This document shows positions 1 through 12,192 of a DNA stretch of 64,000 nucleotides, piece by piece. The stretch spans positions 2,604,001 to 2,668,000 of the forward strand of contig CM065647.1 of the NCBI GenBank assembly GCA_033220425.1, read 5' to 3'. Source of the stretch: Lepraria neglecta. Its lineage: Eukaryota; Ascomycota; Lecanoromycetes; Lecanorales; Stereocaulaceae. The notes beneath the pieces are model-generated. The model had not been told where the DNA came from, searched no databases, and worked only from the letters and a program-made list of their open reading frames with translations. The translations under genes were made by a program, and so were the position numbers. The stretch's first letter is position 1; every line of letters begins with the position of its first letter.

Positions 1-227
1 AGTTTTATTTTGCGTCACATCGACGCTCCATCTCTCGAGTCCCACTGTCTATCATCTAAACCTTGCCGCCTCAGTGGGCATCCAGGCCTCGTCTGGTGCC
101 GATTGAGTATTCATTGGAATCTCCAGCGGTCCCTCACTTGCCCGTCCCGCCCCCAGCCATTGTCGTCCAATGCAGCAGTCAGTCTATTCCCTTAGACACA
201 GGTACACACCACACTCGTTATCCTATA

Positions 228-1838
228 ATGAACCAACAGTACCCCAATGGTCCGAGTTACCCAATTCATCAGACCAGTCAGCAGCCTTTGACGCCATCTT
301 TCAGACCTCCGCCCAATGGCCTCCCCCCACCATCTCCACACAGTACACTACCAACACCCACTTCCCATACAATACCGCGGATATCAACCGGGAGCTATGT
401 CTCAAACTATGGGAACGACAGCTTTGTTCCTCGAACTCAAGGCCTCCAGCCATCCTCGACCATCTCCCATACTAATCCCGCCAGCCAGCCTTTTTCTAAT
501 GTCTATGGACCAACGGCAAACTACTATGGACAGCCGGTACAAAACTTTGGACATGCACCTAAGCCCCACCCTCCTCTCCAGAAACCAAGGCCACCATCAA
601 CCAGCGCGCTACCTCAATCACAATCCCAAGCGGCATACACTTCTTCTTTGTCTCAAGGTCCCTTACGCGACTTAGCACCTGCTCCACCACAGGATGGAAA
701 GCCTCTGTTGAACCCTGGTAATGCTGGCAACCCAACACAAGCAGAAGATGAAACGCAGCCTGTGCACGTTGTAGGTTCGCAAGGTCGCCGAGGAATACTG
801 CCAAGTGCTGCTGGGCGTCCCACCGCCATCCTGGGCACGAATACAAATAGCCAAAAGGGAACTCCAGCACCGACCAAAGACTCCGAAGGGAAATACCCAT
901 GTCCTCACTGCACGAAGCATTATCTACACGCGAAGCACTTGAAACGCCATCTCCTACGTCGTAAGTACATCATGTAAGTCATTCCTGTTCCAGTCACGGA
1001 AACTAACGAGGAGGCAGACTCTGGTGTACGTCCATATACATGTGGTCTTTGCAAAGATACATTTTCTCGAAGCGATATATTGAAGCGTCATTTTGTCAAG
1101 TGCTCTCAACGGCGAGGCAATCCGACTAATGAGAACCATCTGTCTCATTCTAGAGCACACAGGAAGGCCAAGGCGCAAGAGGAGGAGGCAGCACGCATGG
1201 ACAGTACGACGCCAACGATGGCCGATCGAGCACAACAGATAACCCCCTATACTCCCACGAGCGCCGACGCATCGTTCGAAATTGGCGTGTTGAATCTGAA
1301 TAAGCCTCATTATAGCGAAAGTCCAAATCAAGTCTCGCGATCTAACAGTGTGAAAAACCCCAATGGGAGTGCTGGCAATTCATCCAACAGGACCAGCCTC
1401 GGCCTTGCGAGCGCCTCAGGACTTGAACCCGGTCCAGCCAACTACCCGCGTTCTGGCCACGTTACACCTGATTCCGCCGGTACTCAGAGTGGTGCAGTGA
1501 CACCCTTCCATTATCCACACGAGTCGCGTTCGAACCCACTCTCGCCTAATGGGACACTCCACAATGGAATGGAATACAACATGTCTTCTGTGAGCATGCC
1601 TCCTGGCTCAAATTACACCAATGGATCGTTTCCCCACATCCATACCGGACAGGATCAGCATGACTGGAATCAATTTGCTTCTCGGTTCTATCCACACGAC
1701 GACTACGGCCATCAATCATACCATTCCGGTACCAACACACCTCTTCAGCGCGTCAAGTCCGACATAGACATTTCCAATTTTCCCTTGAATGACATTGGCT
1801 CCTATGTCAACAAGACTCCTAGCAGCTCAAGACCTTAG
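228..1838 (+). CDS. C2H2 zinc-finger transcription factor, 517 aa
   Basis: Two exons, 228-960 and 1018-1838. The 57-nt intron (donor GTAAGT, acceptor GGCAG) is fixed by the protein: finger 1 begins YPCPHCTKHY and its last zinc-ligand histidine codon is split by the intron (C at 960, AC at 1018-1019). Finger 2 follows directly (YTCGLCKDTFSRSDILKRHF) and runs into CSQRRGNPTN and a third His-containing stretch, a block often seen in ascomycete nuclear C2H2 proteins. The fingers sit near residues 220-290; both flanks are low-complexity, rich in Pro, Ser, Gln and Asn, as in activation regions. I chose ATG 228 because translation from the more upstream in-frame position lacks any resemblance to this class; 63 is the alternative. 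The DNA targets are unknown. Nuclear location is inferred from the family. Confidence 0.85.
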
Positions 1839-2373
1839 ACTTTTCTTTCTTCCAGATGGTACATTAGGGCTAACATTCCTTCGGCTTTCCTCTTACAATG
1901 CATTATTAAACTCGGATTTGGACTTCGGTTTCCTGGCTTTTTACAACGACATAATGATTAAACGAGGGACAAAATAGAGGTAGATGGGCATTACAACACT
2001 TTAGACGGAGGAACATGGAACGAAGTGGCAGGTGCATGTATGTTCGGCGCTCTAATCGGAAATAGAAAGTGATCGGTGCGAGCTCGTGACGGGAAACCTT
2101 TGATGAAGATTCTATAGATTGTTGAAGCATTAACAGAATTAAATTTGGCTTGAATTAATCTGTAGTGCGAACTTGAACTTGCTAGAACTAATCTCTCCTA
2201 TTCTTAACGCCGCCGAACGTAGAATCTCATAGCTTGGTGGGGGTGAATCTTGACCATTTCGGAGATACCCTGCCAGGAACAGGACTAGTGCCAAACAACC
2301 TCCACACCACCTCACGGACTAGGTCCCACTGACATGCCTCCAATATCAATTCTACTGCCCCCCCATAACAACA
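1839..2373. other. Intergenic, no gene seen
   Basis: 3' flank of the zinc-finger gene and 5' flank of the dihydroorotate dehydrogenase gene. It is AT-rich in the first half; I see no convincing reading frame or RNA gene. Confidence 0.6.
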
Positions 2374-4386
2374 ATGCTCAAAACCCCACCCAGCCGCCTC
2401 TTCACCCCTCCCACGCGTCTCCGCACCCGCAGTCTCCACCGCTTTCCACCAGCACCACGACCCCATATACTCCACAGCTCCCCCAAGTCGTTGCCATTGA
2501 ACCCCGCCCACCTCGCCCTCCGCCACGCCTCAACCTCCACCACTAGCACAGCTGCCCGCACCGCAGCAACAACCACGAACACCGCCTCCTTTCTCACCCG
2601 CACGAAAAACCTCCTCCTCGGCACCTCAATAGCTTTAACCCTCTGCTTCGGATACCTCTACATTACAGACGTGCGAGCCGGGATACATCAATGGGCCGTC
2701 GTCCCCTCTCTAAGATGGATCTACGATGATGCGGAGGAGGCGCATGAGAAGGGGACAGAGTGGTTGGGTGGGTTGTGGGCGTGGGGATTGCATCCTAGGG
2801 AGAGGGGTGGGGTGGAGGGGCAAGAATTACAGGTCGAGGTATGGGCGTCTTTTTCTTGGAGTTGTTGTGATGGTGATGGTATTGGGGGATTGGATGCTAA
2901 GATTTGTACAGGTGTTTGGGCGTATCCTTGCGAATCCGATTGGTACGAGTGCTGGGATAGACAAGCATGCTGCTATACCAAGCCCGCTCTTCCATCTTGG
3001 TCCTAGCATTGTTGAGATTGGGGGTTGTACGCCGTATCCGCAGAATGGGAATGCGAAACCACGCGTTTTTCGCCTGCCCTCGCAAAATGCTCTTATAAAT
3101 CGGTACGGCTTGAACTCCGAGGGTGCAGATCATGTGGCTATGAGGTTACGGCAGAGGGTCAGGGAGTTTGCATACGCTATGGGTTTTGGAATTGATGAGG
3201 ACGCTGAGCAGAGGGTGCTAGACGGTGAGGCGGGGGTGCCGGGTGGGAGTCTCATGCCTGGGAGACTGCTTGCTGTGCAGGTTGCTAAGAATTCATGGAC
3301 GCCGGACGATGATATTGAGGCTGTGAAGGCTGATTATGTGTACTGCGTCGATGCAGTGGCTCGCTACAGTGATATCATTGTTGTGAATGTCTCGAGTCCG
3401 AATACACCTGGTCTACGCGGACTACAGAGAGTAGAGCCATTAGCGAATATTCTGACAGGCGTGGTAGAGGCGGCGAAGAAAGCTACTAAGGAGTCTAAGC
3501 CAGTGGTCATGGTAAAGGTGTCACCAGACGAGGACTCAGAGGAGCAGGTCCAGGAAATATGCAATGCTGTATGGGAAAGCGGTGTTGATGGGGTGATTGT
3601 TGGTAACACTACGAAGAGAAGGCCAGAGCCTTTGGGTGCTTTGCCAAGTAGGGAGGCTGCGGTGCTGTTGGAGCAGGGGGGATATTCAGGACCACAGCTT
3701 TTTGAGAAGACGGTCGAATTGACGAGGCGGTATCGGATGTTGCTTGATGAGGGTATGGTGGCCAAACCAGAACCAGCACCTACGGCAAGCAAATCCTCGC
3801 CTCCGGCGAGCTTGCCAGATCCAACGAATGCATCTTCTTCGGCAACTCCGGCTGAGGACCTCTCGTCGAGAATAGAAGCAACGACGGCCCGTGATAAGAA
3901 GAACCTCAAGCCTGATGCCCTGTTAGCAGAAGCGGATTCAAAATCTCAACCTCTAATCAGGCTGCTAGAGCGGAACAATCCGCTGTCTTCTGGCGATTCT
4001 GGTAGTTCTGATACGCCTGCTCTATCTGCATCTCATCATGTGGATCAAATACCTCACGTTTCATCACAACAGGGTCCAGGGAAAGGAAGTCCCAAGCGAA
4101 AAGTAATCTTTGCAACCGGCGGTATCACTAATGGGAAACAAGGTAGGTCTTAAATCGTACCGCAACTTTCGTGCATGCACTAACAATAATAGCATTGGAA
4201 GTTCTCGAAGCTGGGGCGAGCGTCGCTCAGGTACGTATTCTTCAACTTCCATTGCAGAACACCGACAGGCTCATTAATAAACAGGTATATACAGCATTGG
4301 TGTATGGCGGTGTCGGCACAATAGCCAGGATAAAAGATGAGATGCGTGATGAAATGAAGACAGCGAGGCAGGAAGGTCATTCGTAA
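2374..4386 (+). CDS. Dihydroorotate dehydrogenase (quinone), mitochondrial, 611 aa
   Basis: Four exons: 2374-2838, 2912-4142, 4193-4230, 4285-4386; all junctions are GT-AG and restore one frame. It oxidises dihydroorotate to orotate with FMN and ubiquinone, step 4 of UMP synthesis, at the inner mitochondrial membrane. Visible features: an Arg/Ser-rich presequence, a single membrane anchor (NLLLGTSIALTLCFGYLYI), the FMN-site start ANPIGTSAGIDKH, the family signature around GGCTPYPQNGNAKPRVFRL, the active-site loop NVSSPNTPGLRG with its catalytic Ser, and the C-terminal phosphate-binding ATGGITNGKQ...VYTALVYGG. Between RRYRMLLDEG and VIFATGG lies a low-complexity insert of about 110 residues rich in Ser, Pro, Ala and Glu, which makes the protein longer than a typical 400-540-aa class 2 enzyme. 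The family assignment is very secure. Confidence 0.95.
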
Positions 4387-5220
4387 GAGACGAGCTTGCG
4401 CCTTAGTATCCGCAATGCATGTACATATGAGGTATGATGCTGATGTATAATAAATTTGAGAATGAGCACTTCCTTGCTCAACTTTTAGGCCAAAACCTAA
4501 GTGAGTGGACCTCCTACGCCATGGAGGAATCCGTCGGAACTATAAGACTGAGACGACGTCTGAGATTGAGGTACTTGCAACTAACCTGGCGGTAATTTTG
4601 ATACTGCTCGGCACCATCGGGTTGAATTGATTTTGATATTGGCGCACTTCCAGCTCATCCTCCATTACGGTGGATATCGTCCTGGCTCGACTGGTCTCAA
4701 ATATGAAAGTGTGTTTTCGCCATTGACGCAATTCCTGCAAGGATGCAGTACATTCAATACTGCCTTGGCATGATTGCTCTTGACATTGAAGCGTTCATCG
4801 TTCGAGCGCCACTAGGATTTCAATACTTCTGACACGACTACCAGTATATACACATTATCTGGCTTGTACTGTTAGATCGTTCAAAAGCTTGACGCTGGGT
4901 AAACCAGCCAAATAGTGGGCCGAAGTCCTTCATCAGTACTCGTTTGCTAATGACAGCCTAAGGCAAGCCTCTAAGGAAGTGCCCAATAGTGCAGCTGCGC
5001 AGTCCTCCATGGCGCTTTCCGAGGTTGATCGGCGCTGCAGACTTCGCCTTCTTTCAGCCTCGGATCCCATCACCCCCACCCCCCTTCTTACGACCGGGCG
5101 AGCAGACAACAATTCCATCTGCATGTCTCATTACAACAGCGCAATAGCCTATTAGAGTTATATCCTGTATCTGACCTATAGTTCGTCATGTGACAGCGAA
5201 TACTATCACTTCGCCAGATC
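4387..5220. other. Intergenic, no gene seen
   Basis: No reading frame over 66 codons looks coding. It contains the 3' flank of dihydroorotate dehydrogenase and the promoter side of the LIM gene. Confidence 0.5.
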
Positions 5221-6820
5221 ATGACGGATCCTTTGAGCATAGCTGCTGGCGTGGTCGGTATCCTCACGGCCGCCGCTCAAATCTCTTCGGTCCTGATCAA
5301 ATTCACAAAATCGGTCAAAGATGCTCCACAAAATGCTCGAGTTATTATAACGGAGGTCAGCGACATGAGTGGGATTTTATCGCATCTCCAATCTTTCCTG
5401 CTTGGGAATGAACTTCCTAACGCATCGAGGACATCCTTACTCAAGCTTGATCAGGTAGTGACTATTCTCAGTGGCTGCGTACTCACCTTCTCAGAGCTGG
5501 AGAAGATATTGGATGAGATGAAGGTTGAAGACATGGTGATGGTAGATTGCATGAAATGGACAAGGAAAGAGACGGCTATCATGGGTCTGATCCAGAGGCT
5601 GCAGAACCATAAAGCATCACTGTCTCTAATACTTAACGTTCTCAATGGGTGATTACATATCCTCTCCGCATTTGTTCTCTGTATCATCCCTGACAACCTC
5701 TAGAAACACACTCGCAGAGGCCAAGGACTCCGTCGATCGACTCTACGCTCTTGTAGAAAGGTGCTATCAAGACATGTCATCCAGGGTCCAAGCTCTCGAG
5801 ATGCGAGAATTGCAGCGAATTCACGACGAATCTTTGACCACGCCTGGCGACGACGCAGCGTCAATAGTCACAACAATCGAGAATGCCCCAAGGCAAGGCG
5901 GTACGACCGCCACAGATGGTAACGAGGAACCCTTCGACTTAGCAGAAGGCCTACGAAGATCGCAGGTCTATAATCCCACCGGAGCTCACCAAGCGTATTT
6001 AGCGTTTAACTTCACAGAAGATCTGCAAAAGTCGTGGGTATATAGAAGAAACGGAGCTTTCCAAGCATCGACATGTTCGCAATTGACCATCGGTGCATGT
6101 TCCACCACATGGTCTTGTCTCTCGGACCTGAGCATGGCTGAAGTATCGAACATATCCGTCATAAACCTTGCGATTTCAGTCGACGAAGTCAACAACCCTC
6201 AGCGTTCCTCGCAGACTTGGTCGAACAGGAATGTACGCCCAGAGATGCATTCACAGCGCTCTACTGCGACCATGCCATCTCAAGAACTGACGGAGCCTGA
6301 TGATGTGGTTTACTCATGCAAGGGATGCGGTGAAATACTTATGGAGGGGAAAGCTTGGGAACTCGGTAATCTCGTCCTCCTGAAACCGCCTGAATATTGA
6401 GCTAATGATCCGATAGCCGGCAATCATTGGCATATAGACTGCTTTCGCTGCAATACGTGCAACGTAATGTTGGACGATGACGATAGCGGGAGCATTCTCC
6501 TCCCTAGTGACGGAAGTTTGTTCTGTCGAAATTGCAGGTACAGGTGTAGCGTTTGTGGGAACAACCTCGCCATTCTCGTTGGTGATCAGGCATTCTGCAC
6601 CACGTGCTCTAGCTGCTGCAATTGTGATAAAAGAATCGGGAACTTCAAGTATGCGCGGACATCACGTGGGATATCTTGCCTGAAATGTAAAACGAGACGA
6701 AAGAAGCGAGGAGTGTTGAAGAATCGTCCCGCTGATGACGATTCGTGGCCCTTTGGGGGCTCGATCACACCCACGGAATTCATTCAAGCCAGGGTCACAG
6801 GGGATTGGAAGCGAGAATGA
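5221..6820 (+). CDS. STAND-type fungal N-terminal domain fused to LIM zinc fingers, 497 aa
   Basis: Three exons: 5221-5648, 5704-6365, 6417-6820. Residues 1-~190 (MTDPLSIAAGVVGILTAAAQ..., LQNHKASLSLILN, EAKDSVDRLYALV) match the helical N-terminal domain that heads many fungal STAND/NLR-like and ankyrin proteins; the later blocks SWVYRRNGAFQAS and SDLSMAEVSNISVINLAI also belong to that protein type. Residues ~346-470 form LIM-type zinc fingers: CKGCGEILMEGKAWELAGNH, then WHIDCFRCNTC, a CxxC pair, CSVCGN, CTTCSSCCNC and CLKC. The last intron lies inside the first LIM module and its removal restores the ELAGNHWHIDCFRC pattern, resembling the LIM domains of fungal Rho GTPase activators. No nucleotide-binding domain is present between the two parts. 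Function unknown; a signalling or sensing role is inference. Confidence 0.85.
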
Positions 6821-8491
6821 CCAGAACCTGTTTGATTTCTTCTGAGGCGATGCGGGATTACATGTGATAGATGACAAAAATTGAATCTCACTTTGTAATG
6901 GAGATTCTCGGGTGATGGAGCTCGTAATGCTACACTCCGGGCAGGTATTATGACCGGGGTTTCGTTGCGAATGGCACATCTTAGTTGCTGTGTTCCCTCA
7001 AGAGGAAGAAAAACCACAACTTGAAGAAGTAGTAGGGACTAGCATACTTGCCGAACAACCGCCAACGGATATCATAGATCTTAGTCAGGTATTCTGCTGA
7101 TCCTGCTGATTTACAAGCAGGCTTCAACGCAGTATAACAGATTCCAGTCTCTTATCTGTGACATCAGTCTTGCTTGATCTAGGGATTAATTCTGTCCGCG
7201 AATGGAGGGATTTGAGACTTGAATACTATGCGACTGTTTCTAGCATACGGCCGTGTTCCAAAGCGAGCTCCCGAGCTCCGTCATCGCCTATAAGGTTCTC
7301 TAGGCTACACAAGTATTACCTCGTCTTATTACAGGATTGATCCAATTAGCATTCAGCATTAAGAGTGAGGCTGAAGCAGTTCTAGTTAGGATAGTCACCA
7401 TTTGCGAGCGCCGATTACAGGGTTGAGTGCCGAATCGCATGTAACCCTTTTCAACATTGCTTACCGAGTATTATATCAATTCACGCCGCATTTCCAAGAC
7501 CATGTCAGCTCAGCTACGGGCCACTCGCCATGCCACCTTTTCAATGTTGCTTATCACCTCCACCCGCTCCATACCTCCAAAGCTCCGTCAACTCAACCAC
7601 GGGTCACACGTCATGCTCTTGTCTATGGTATGTGAGCCCCATATGTGACTTACTCGAAAGTTTCCAACTACGCCTTCCCTTTGAAGCATACTGATCAGCA
7701 AAGGACTAGTGGCTGGCAACCACATCAAGCCGTCCTCATAATAAGCTGTATAAGGTAACTTACGCTCAGTGGCTACGGCAAGCCTCACACTCGTTGTACA
7801 ACAGCCTTTTCATAGGACTTCCGTATCCGTTTACTTCAATGTATGGTCCTCATGCTGACAACTGACAGCGAGCAGCCTCTTTGCAATGACTCAAGCCAAA
7901 GGACAGCACCGCCAAGAGTGCCATCTACCGAATCCCTTTCGTCCCGCTCCAATCCATTTTCTTCAAGCCACGCCTCTTGACGGACCAAGTCCAAGCGAGG
8001 TACCGCTCTCATCACAAAGGCAAACATATGATTATGAGCGGCGTAGACCTCGTTCTGAAGCTTCCCGCCGTGAAGATCTGAGGCGGCAGACCTTCTTCTG
8101 CCGTTTCCAGAGGCCTTTCTCTCGTGTTCAAGGGAACTTCCTTCATTTATTTCCAGGCTGTAACCAGATCTCTCCTTTCCGCCACAGAGATTCGAACGAT
8201 CTACAGGAGTATGGATGCAAGCTATGATGGTATGCATTCGTTTCGAGGAAGTGTGACGTCGTATTCGATCTCCAGGCTCTGTATTTCCCGCCATCAGTCT
8301 CATTCCCCATATTCCATGGCTGAAAGTATAAAAGAAGAGAGCTTTCGCAGAAGAATGGAATCTTGCCAAAGCAGAATCATGACGAAGTGTCCTCTTTTGC
8401 TCACTGATACCGTTTACCTCATCCTCGCAAGACAACATCCTCCATTCCTGAACACTTTTCGGACAGCATCGCGCAATCTCACATCTTCAGA
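6821..8491. other. Gene-poor stretch with weak internal repeats
   Basis: No convincing gene. The longest frame is a 200-codon minus-strand one (7836-8438) without recognisable motifs or codon pattern. A short imperfect repeat lies at 7432-7560. Confidence 0.5.
7432..7560. repeat. Imperfect direct repeat, about 90-bp spacing
   Basis: CCTTTTCAACATTGCTTA (in 7432-7469) recurs as ACCTTTTCAATGTTGCTTAT (in 7522-7559), with similar flanks. Two diverged copies only; its origin is unknown. Confidence 0.35.
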
Positions 8492-9514
8492 ATGCACTCT
8501 TTCTCGCCACTATCGGTAGCGACCCTCGCAAGCCTTTTCACTGCTTCTCCGGTTCTCGCACTTTCGCCTGTCTACAGCTCATATGTTGCTTTCGGTGATT
8601 CCCTTTCCGCAGGCCCAGGCTCTGGCTCTCCCTATCCTAATGACCTGGTCCCAAGCTGCTAACGATACGCTGATGCCTACCCTGTTCAATACCTGTCAGA
8701 TCAATTAGTAGAGATGCTCGCCTTCCAATATTAGTTTAGTGCTTGCTCCGGAGCTCAAGTTTTGGACGTCTTAATTCGCAAATCAACGACGTTCCAGTGG
8801 CAAGTGTCTCCAACGCATCCCTCTACACTTTGACTGTAGGAGGCAACGATCTAGGCTTCGGGGCCCTTGTCAAATCCTGCATTTACGGGCTAGGTTGGCT
8901 CGCTGGGACTTGCGATGATCTTTTAGATGCCTTCGACAACGCATGCGCCTCAGGCAAGCACATTTCGTAACAACCTTGACGAGCTACTCAACTGGATTGT
9001 CCAAATTGCCGGCGATGCTTCAAAGGTCGTGGTCATGCCATACATTAAGTTTTTCGACGGCGATGTCACGGACGACGACCCCACGAAAGTGAATTGTCAC
9101 GTCAAACAGTATGTGCGCCTGCAGCTTAACACCGTCAGCGATCACATCAACTCGGTCTTGTCTGATGCAGCCACTAATCACGGGATGCGATTCGCAAGCG
9201 ACAACGAGCTAGAGGCTAAATACAACGGGCATCGATTCTGCGAGAACACAACCACTGGCCAAGGCGTTTTGACTTATGATCTCTTCTGGACCTCCTTGAC
9301 CCTGCAGCAGCAAGCGGAGTTCCAGCAGAGCTACGATAATGACACACCCAGCCTGTTTGCGCCGGGGAATACAGATTCGTCGAACGGATTTCTCAATGGC
9401 TCGTCCGCTTCGATTTATTCGAGGATCTTCCATCCTACGGTTCCGGGCCATACTGCGTACTTCCAGACTTTGAAGGACACCGTCTCTAACGTTGTGGCGG
9501 CTGGGCGGGTTTAG
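8492..9514 (+). pseudogene. Broken SGNH/GDSL-family secreted esterase or lipase
   Basis: The parts of a fungal secreted SGNH hydrolase are all recognisable but split over three frames. It begins at ATG 8492 with a signal peptide ending near SPVLALS, then block I AFGDSLSAGPG with the nucleophile Ser, CSGA, block III TVGGNDLGFG, and block V FHPTVPGH with the catalytic Asp-to-His region. Lesions: TAA at 8660-8662, TAG at 8732-8734, a frame change near 8770 just before LNSQIN, and another near 8955-8965. No GT-AG intron removes all of these, and the sequence around each stop stays coding-like. The intact tail 8966-9514 keeps the family pattern. Both stops can arise from Gln codons by C-to-T change, as expected of RIP. 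I regard it as an inactive relic. Confidence 0.8.
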
Positions 9515-10413
9515 TGTTGATCGTGTTCAGGTTGATTCAACGCTATCAATGGTTGATGTTACAGTGATGACGGCTGACGGGCTTGGGGTCGATTTGCTAT
9601 CTCGAGTATGAAGCGTGAAAAGGGCCATGCTCGGATTGGCTGAAGGGTTTTTCTTTGCTAGTGAGACTACGTGGATTGGTAATTGTTCCATCGCTGGCCT
9701 TTTGCTTCTCTTGGACGCTATTTGTACGATTGCGGGCTTTCGTCAAGGTGGACTTGGTATTTTAATGTACTTTCTAGGATGATGGAGGGTAAGGTTCGAA
9801 AGACGGAAGATATGCAACTTTTCACGTAGCATATGAGATATATTCAAATCGCACTCTTACCTGAGTGTGGAGCTTCGGAGGCGATTTGATTCGAAGTAAA
9901 GTACAGCTACTGCAGAGAGATATCGAGCCGATTGTATCAACTCTAATCGAAACATCTTATGGAACACAGCTACACACTACCGGGACTGTTGTGAGGAGCG
10001 TACACAGGCTAAGAGCTATGCCTGTTATACGTAGGATAGTATAATGGGATCATAGTAGCAATGGTAAGATAATTGCAGGATAAAGCCGTTGATAGCGTTG
10101 AGGAGGGTTGTAGGTCTAGATGGATTAATGGTCCACGTAGTGCGACATCGTCTTGAATAATACTGCTGCATCCATTCAAACTTTTGCTTAGCCGGTTGCA
10201 GACACTTCTCCTTCGAAGCTAAAAAATAGGACGAGAACGTAAGGTATGCAAGCACACCCATTGCTTCATAAAGTTTTGGTGCCAAAGAGAAATTCGCTGC
10301 GTCTTGGCGCCGGATTAGACCTATGTGTCCATGTTAAAGTAAATATCAGCAACGGAACAGAACAGACGCTCCGAATGCCTATTACCAATCCATCATCTGA
10401 GGGTCCTCGTGCT
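9515..10413. other. Intergenic, no gene seen
   Basis: Only short frames without family features; an 86-codon minus frame at 10025-10285 has no support. Confidence 0.5.
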
Positions 10414-10800
10414 ATGGCTCTCCTACTTTTCCTAGGTGCTTCCGGTCAAACAGATCGTAAGTTCGGCGCATACATAAGCAGCAAGCGACAGGCTCGACCT
10501 AACCACCACGCAGGAGGTTTCCTACCTTATTACGCAAATCACACCCCTCCATCCCCATCATAGTATTCCGGACCTTCGTCGAGCTGTACAGCGCGCTCGC
10601 TGCTTTAGCGAATACCATATTTATCTATGGCACCTTTGAAGAACATACAAGAGTCGAAACCCTCGCCAAAACCCACAGCATCATCGTCAACTGCGCCACC
10701 TCCCTCAATCCGCCCTTAACGGAAGCCATCCTCAGAGGCAACTGCGCCAATACAACAACCAACAAGAAACCCTCTGTATCAGAGTTATGGCCGCTAAATT
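10414..10800 (+). pseudogene. Relic of a NAD(P)-binding Rossmann-fold gene (NmrA/epimerase-like)
   Basis: The stretch starts MALLLFLGASGQTD, a Rossmann first strand and glycine loop, followed by a plausible intron (donor GTAAGT at about 10458, acceptor GCAG near 10512, branch CCTAAC). A second frame then reads RKSHPSIPIIVFRTF, IYGTFEEHTRVETLAK, HSIIVNCATSL, which matches the usual order in NmrA/epimerase-like proteins: second strand, acidic turn, then IVNCA(T/S)S. The two parts do not join in one frame and no downstream substrate domain was found before an in-frame stop near 10800. It is a truncated, frameshifted fragment; the subfamily cannot be set. Confidence 0.5.
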
Positions 10801-11393
10801 AGAGTGTGAGCTGCCTTCGGCCAGCCAAGTCTGTTTCGTGCATGTTGGGCGTTTCATTCACCCAGCATCAAGATTCTCATCCGTGCACTCATACCTTGTT
10901 GGGTTTCTTGCTGAGAGTAAGCCGCGAGCACAAAGGGAGAACCCCGAGGCGAGCTCAGGAATTGCGTTTGGAGATTTGAAATGAATGGCAAGCTTTTGAT
11001 GGTACACGAGAAGACCATTACTCCTCTACAGTGGACATTTGGCACTTATCACGGTTGAGACTTTCCGTCGAGCTGCTCTTATTAGGGAATCTCAAGGCTT
11101 GGTGCCAAGACTTGTTTTAGGATATGATGACTCGTATCGAGCATCTCGGCACGAGCTGCAAGATGCATCGATGAATTCTAGCCCTATTAGTCTCAATCAA
11201 CCTCATAAGCTGCCGGTAGAGGCTTACGGTCGATCCAACCTTTCCCTTATCGCCGTTCCAATTGTCTCTCTCATGCCACCAGCTTTCAATGAAGATACGA
11301 ACAAGGCAGGTTTGGTTGGCATTGTGCCCGAAAACTTCCGCTATGGCATATCCGATTTTCATCTTTTGAGATGGCGATATGGTAACTGGAATA
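10801..11393. other. No assignable gene
   Basis: A 126-codon plus frame (11039-11419) is open but shows no recognisable domain and overlaps the 3' end of the F-box-like gene on the other strand. It could be the remainder of the Rossmann-fold relic. Confidence 0.35.
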
Positions 11394-12011
11394 TTAGTTG
11401 GCTTGGCCACCTGAAGTAATGATTACCTCAAAAGTTCTTCGGGGAGGAGTAATGACACCCACTTGATGGCGGTACTGCTGATAATAATATCTCTGCTCGG
11501 AGAGAAACGCAGGCATATAGGCTTTCCAATCTATTTCGACCTCTCCCGAGTTGTTGATCGTTGAAATCGTGGGATTTGGTAGAGCGGTGTTCTTCAGGCG
11601 CATACGGACCTGGATGTTAGGCTTTGGAAGGTCTGGAGCTGCTCTAGAGTCTAGTCGTTTGAGAATGTTGCCGCTATGATCGTCATGAGAATTGAAGATC
11701 GCTTTGGTCCGATTGTGTGAACTGCGACTGAAGAAGGCTTGTACAACAACGTCTTGGAAGCTGATGCTGGAGCCCCAGCGGGATCTTTGCTCATGTTTGA
11801 TTGAAGTTATGTCGAGACTTATCGATAGATGGGGTAGTACATTTGCGATGTAGAACTCTTCCACCTCACGTCTGAAGAATGAGGAGATGTGTTGAGCTGT
11901 CTTCAAAAGGAAGAGGAGATCTTCGTGTTCGTTGCCGATGATGTGTAGCACAATTCTCCACACCTCGGGAGGCAGAGTCAGTGAGCAGGTTGTTGTAATC
12001 TGAGAAACCAT
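11394..12011 (-). CDS. F-box-like protein, copy A, 205 aa
   Basis: Single open frame from ATG 12011. The N-terminus SLTLPPEVWRIVLHII is an F-box-like motif (LPPExW), followed by FFRREVEEFYIANVLPHLSI and SLDITSIKHE. A paralogue with the same order (LPPELW, FKHEIESMFIDAHLPKMLL, YVDI) lies immediately upstream on the same strand (12193-13018). Both end with an acidic-aromatic block (VEIDWKAYMPAFL here, IEFDWRALLTSTF in the neighbour). Such lineage-specific F-box-like proteins are common in Pezizomycotina; they may recruit substrates to SCF ubiquitin ligases, but that is family inference. The C-terminus is shorter than in copy B, and a further small exon could exist before 11394. Confidence 0.6.
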   Translation of the reverse strand: MVSQITTTCSLTLPPEVWRIVLHIIGNEHEDLLFLLKTAQHISSFFRREVEEFYIANVLPHLSISLDITSIKHEQRSRWGSSISFQDVVVQAFFSRSSHNRTKAIFNSHDDHSGNILKRLDSRAAPDLPKPNIQVRMRLKNTALPNPTISTINNSGEVEIDWKAYMPAFLSEQRYYYQQYRHQVGVITPPRRTFEVIITSGGQAN

Positions 12012-12192
12012 ACTTTGTGATTATTTTATCGTAGGAGTCGATGGAGAGGGTAAAGAGACGTGTAGGATGAAGGGCTAAAATGACCGACAAAATGTGGCTT
12101 GATGCATGTGACTAGCAGAAGGCTTGGCAGTAATCACATGGACCGAATGACGCTGTTTATTCTAAAAGATTCCTGGTGCGCTTATGGAAGAA

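Noticed and set aside
7836-8438. 200-codon minus frame
   Set aside because: No recognisable domain, no splice partners, and composition unlike the real genes.
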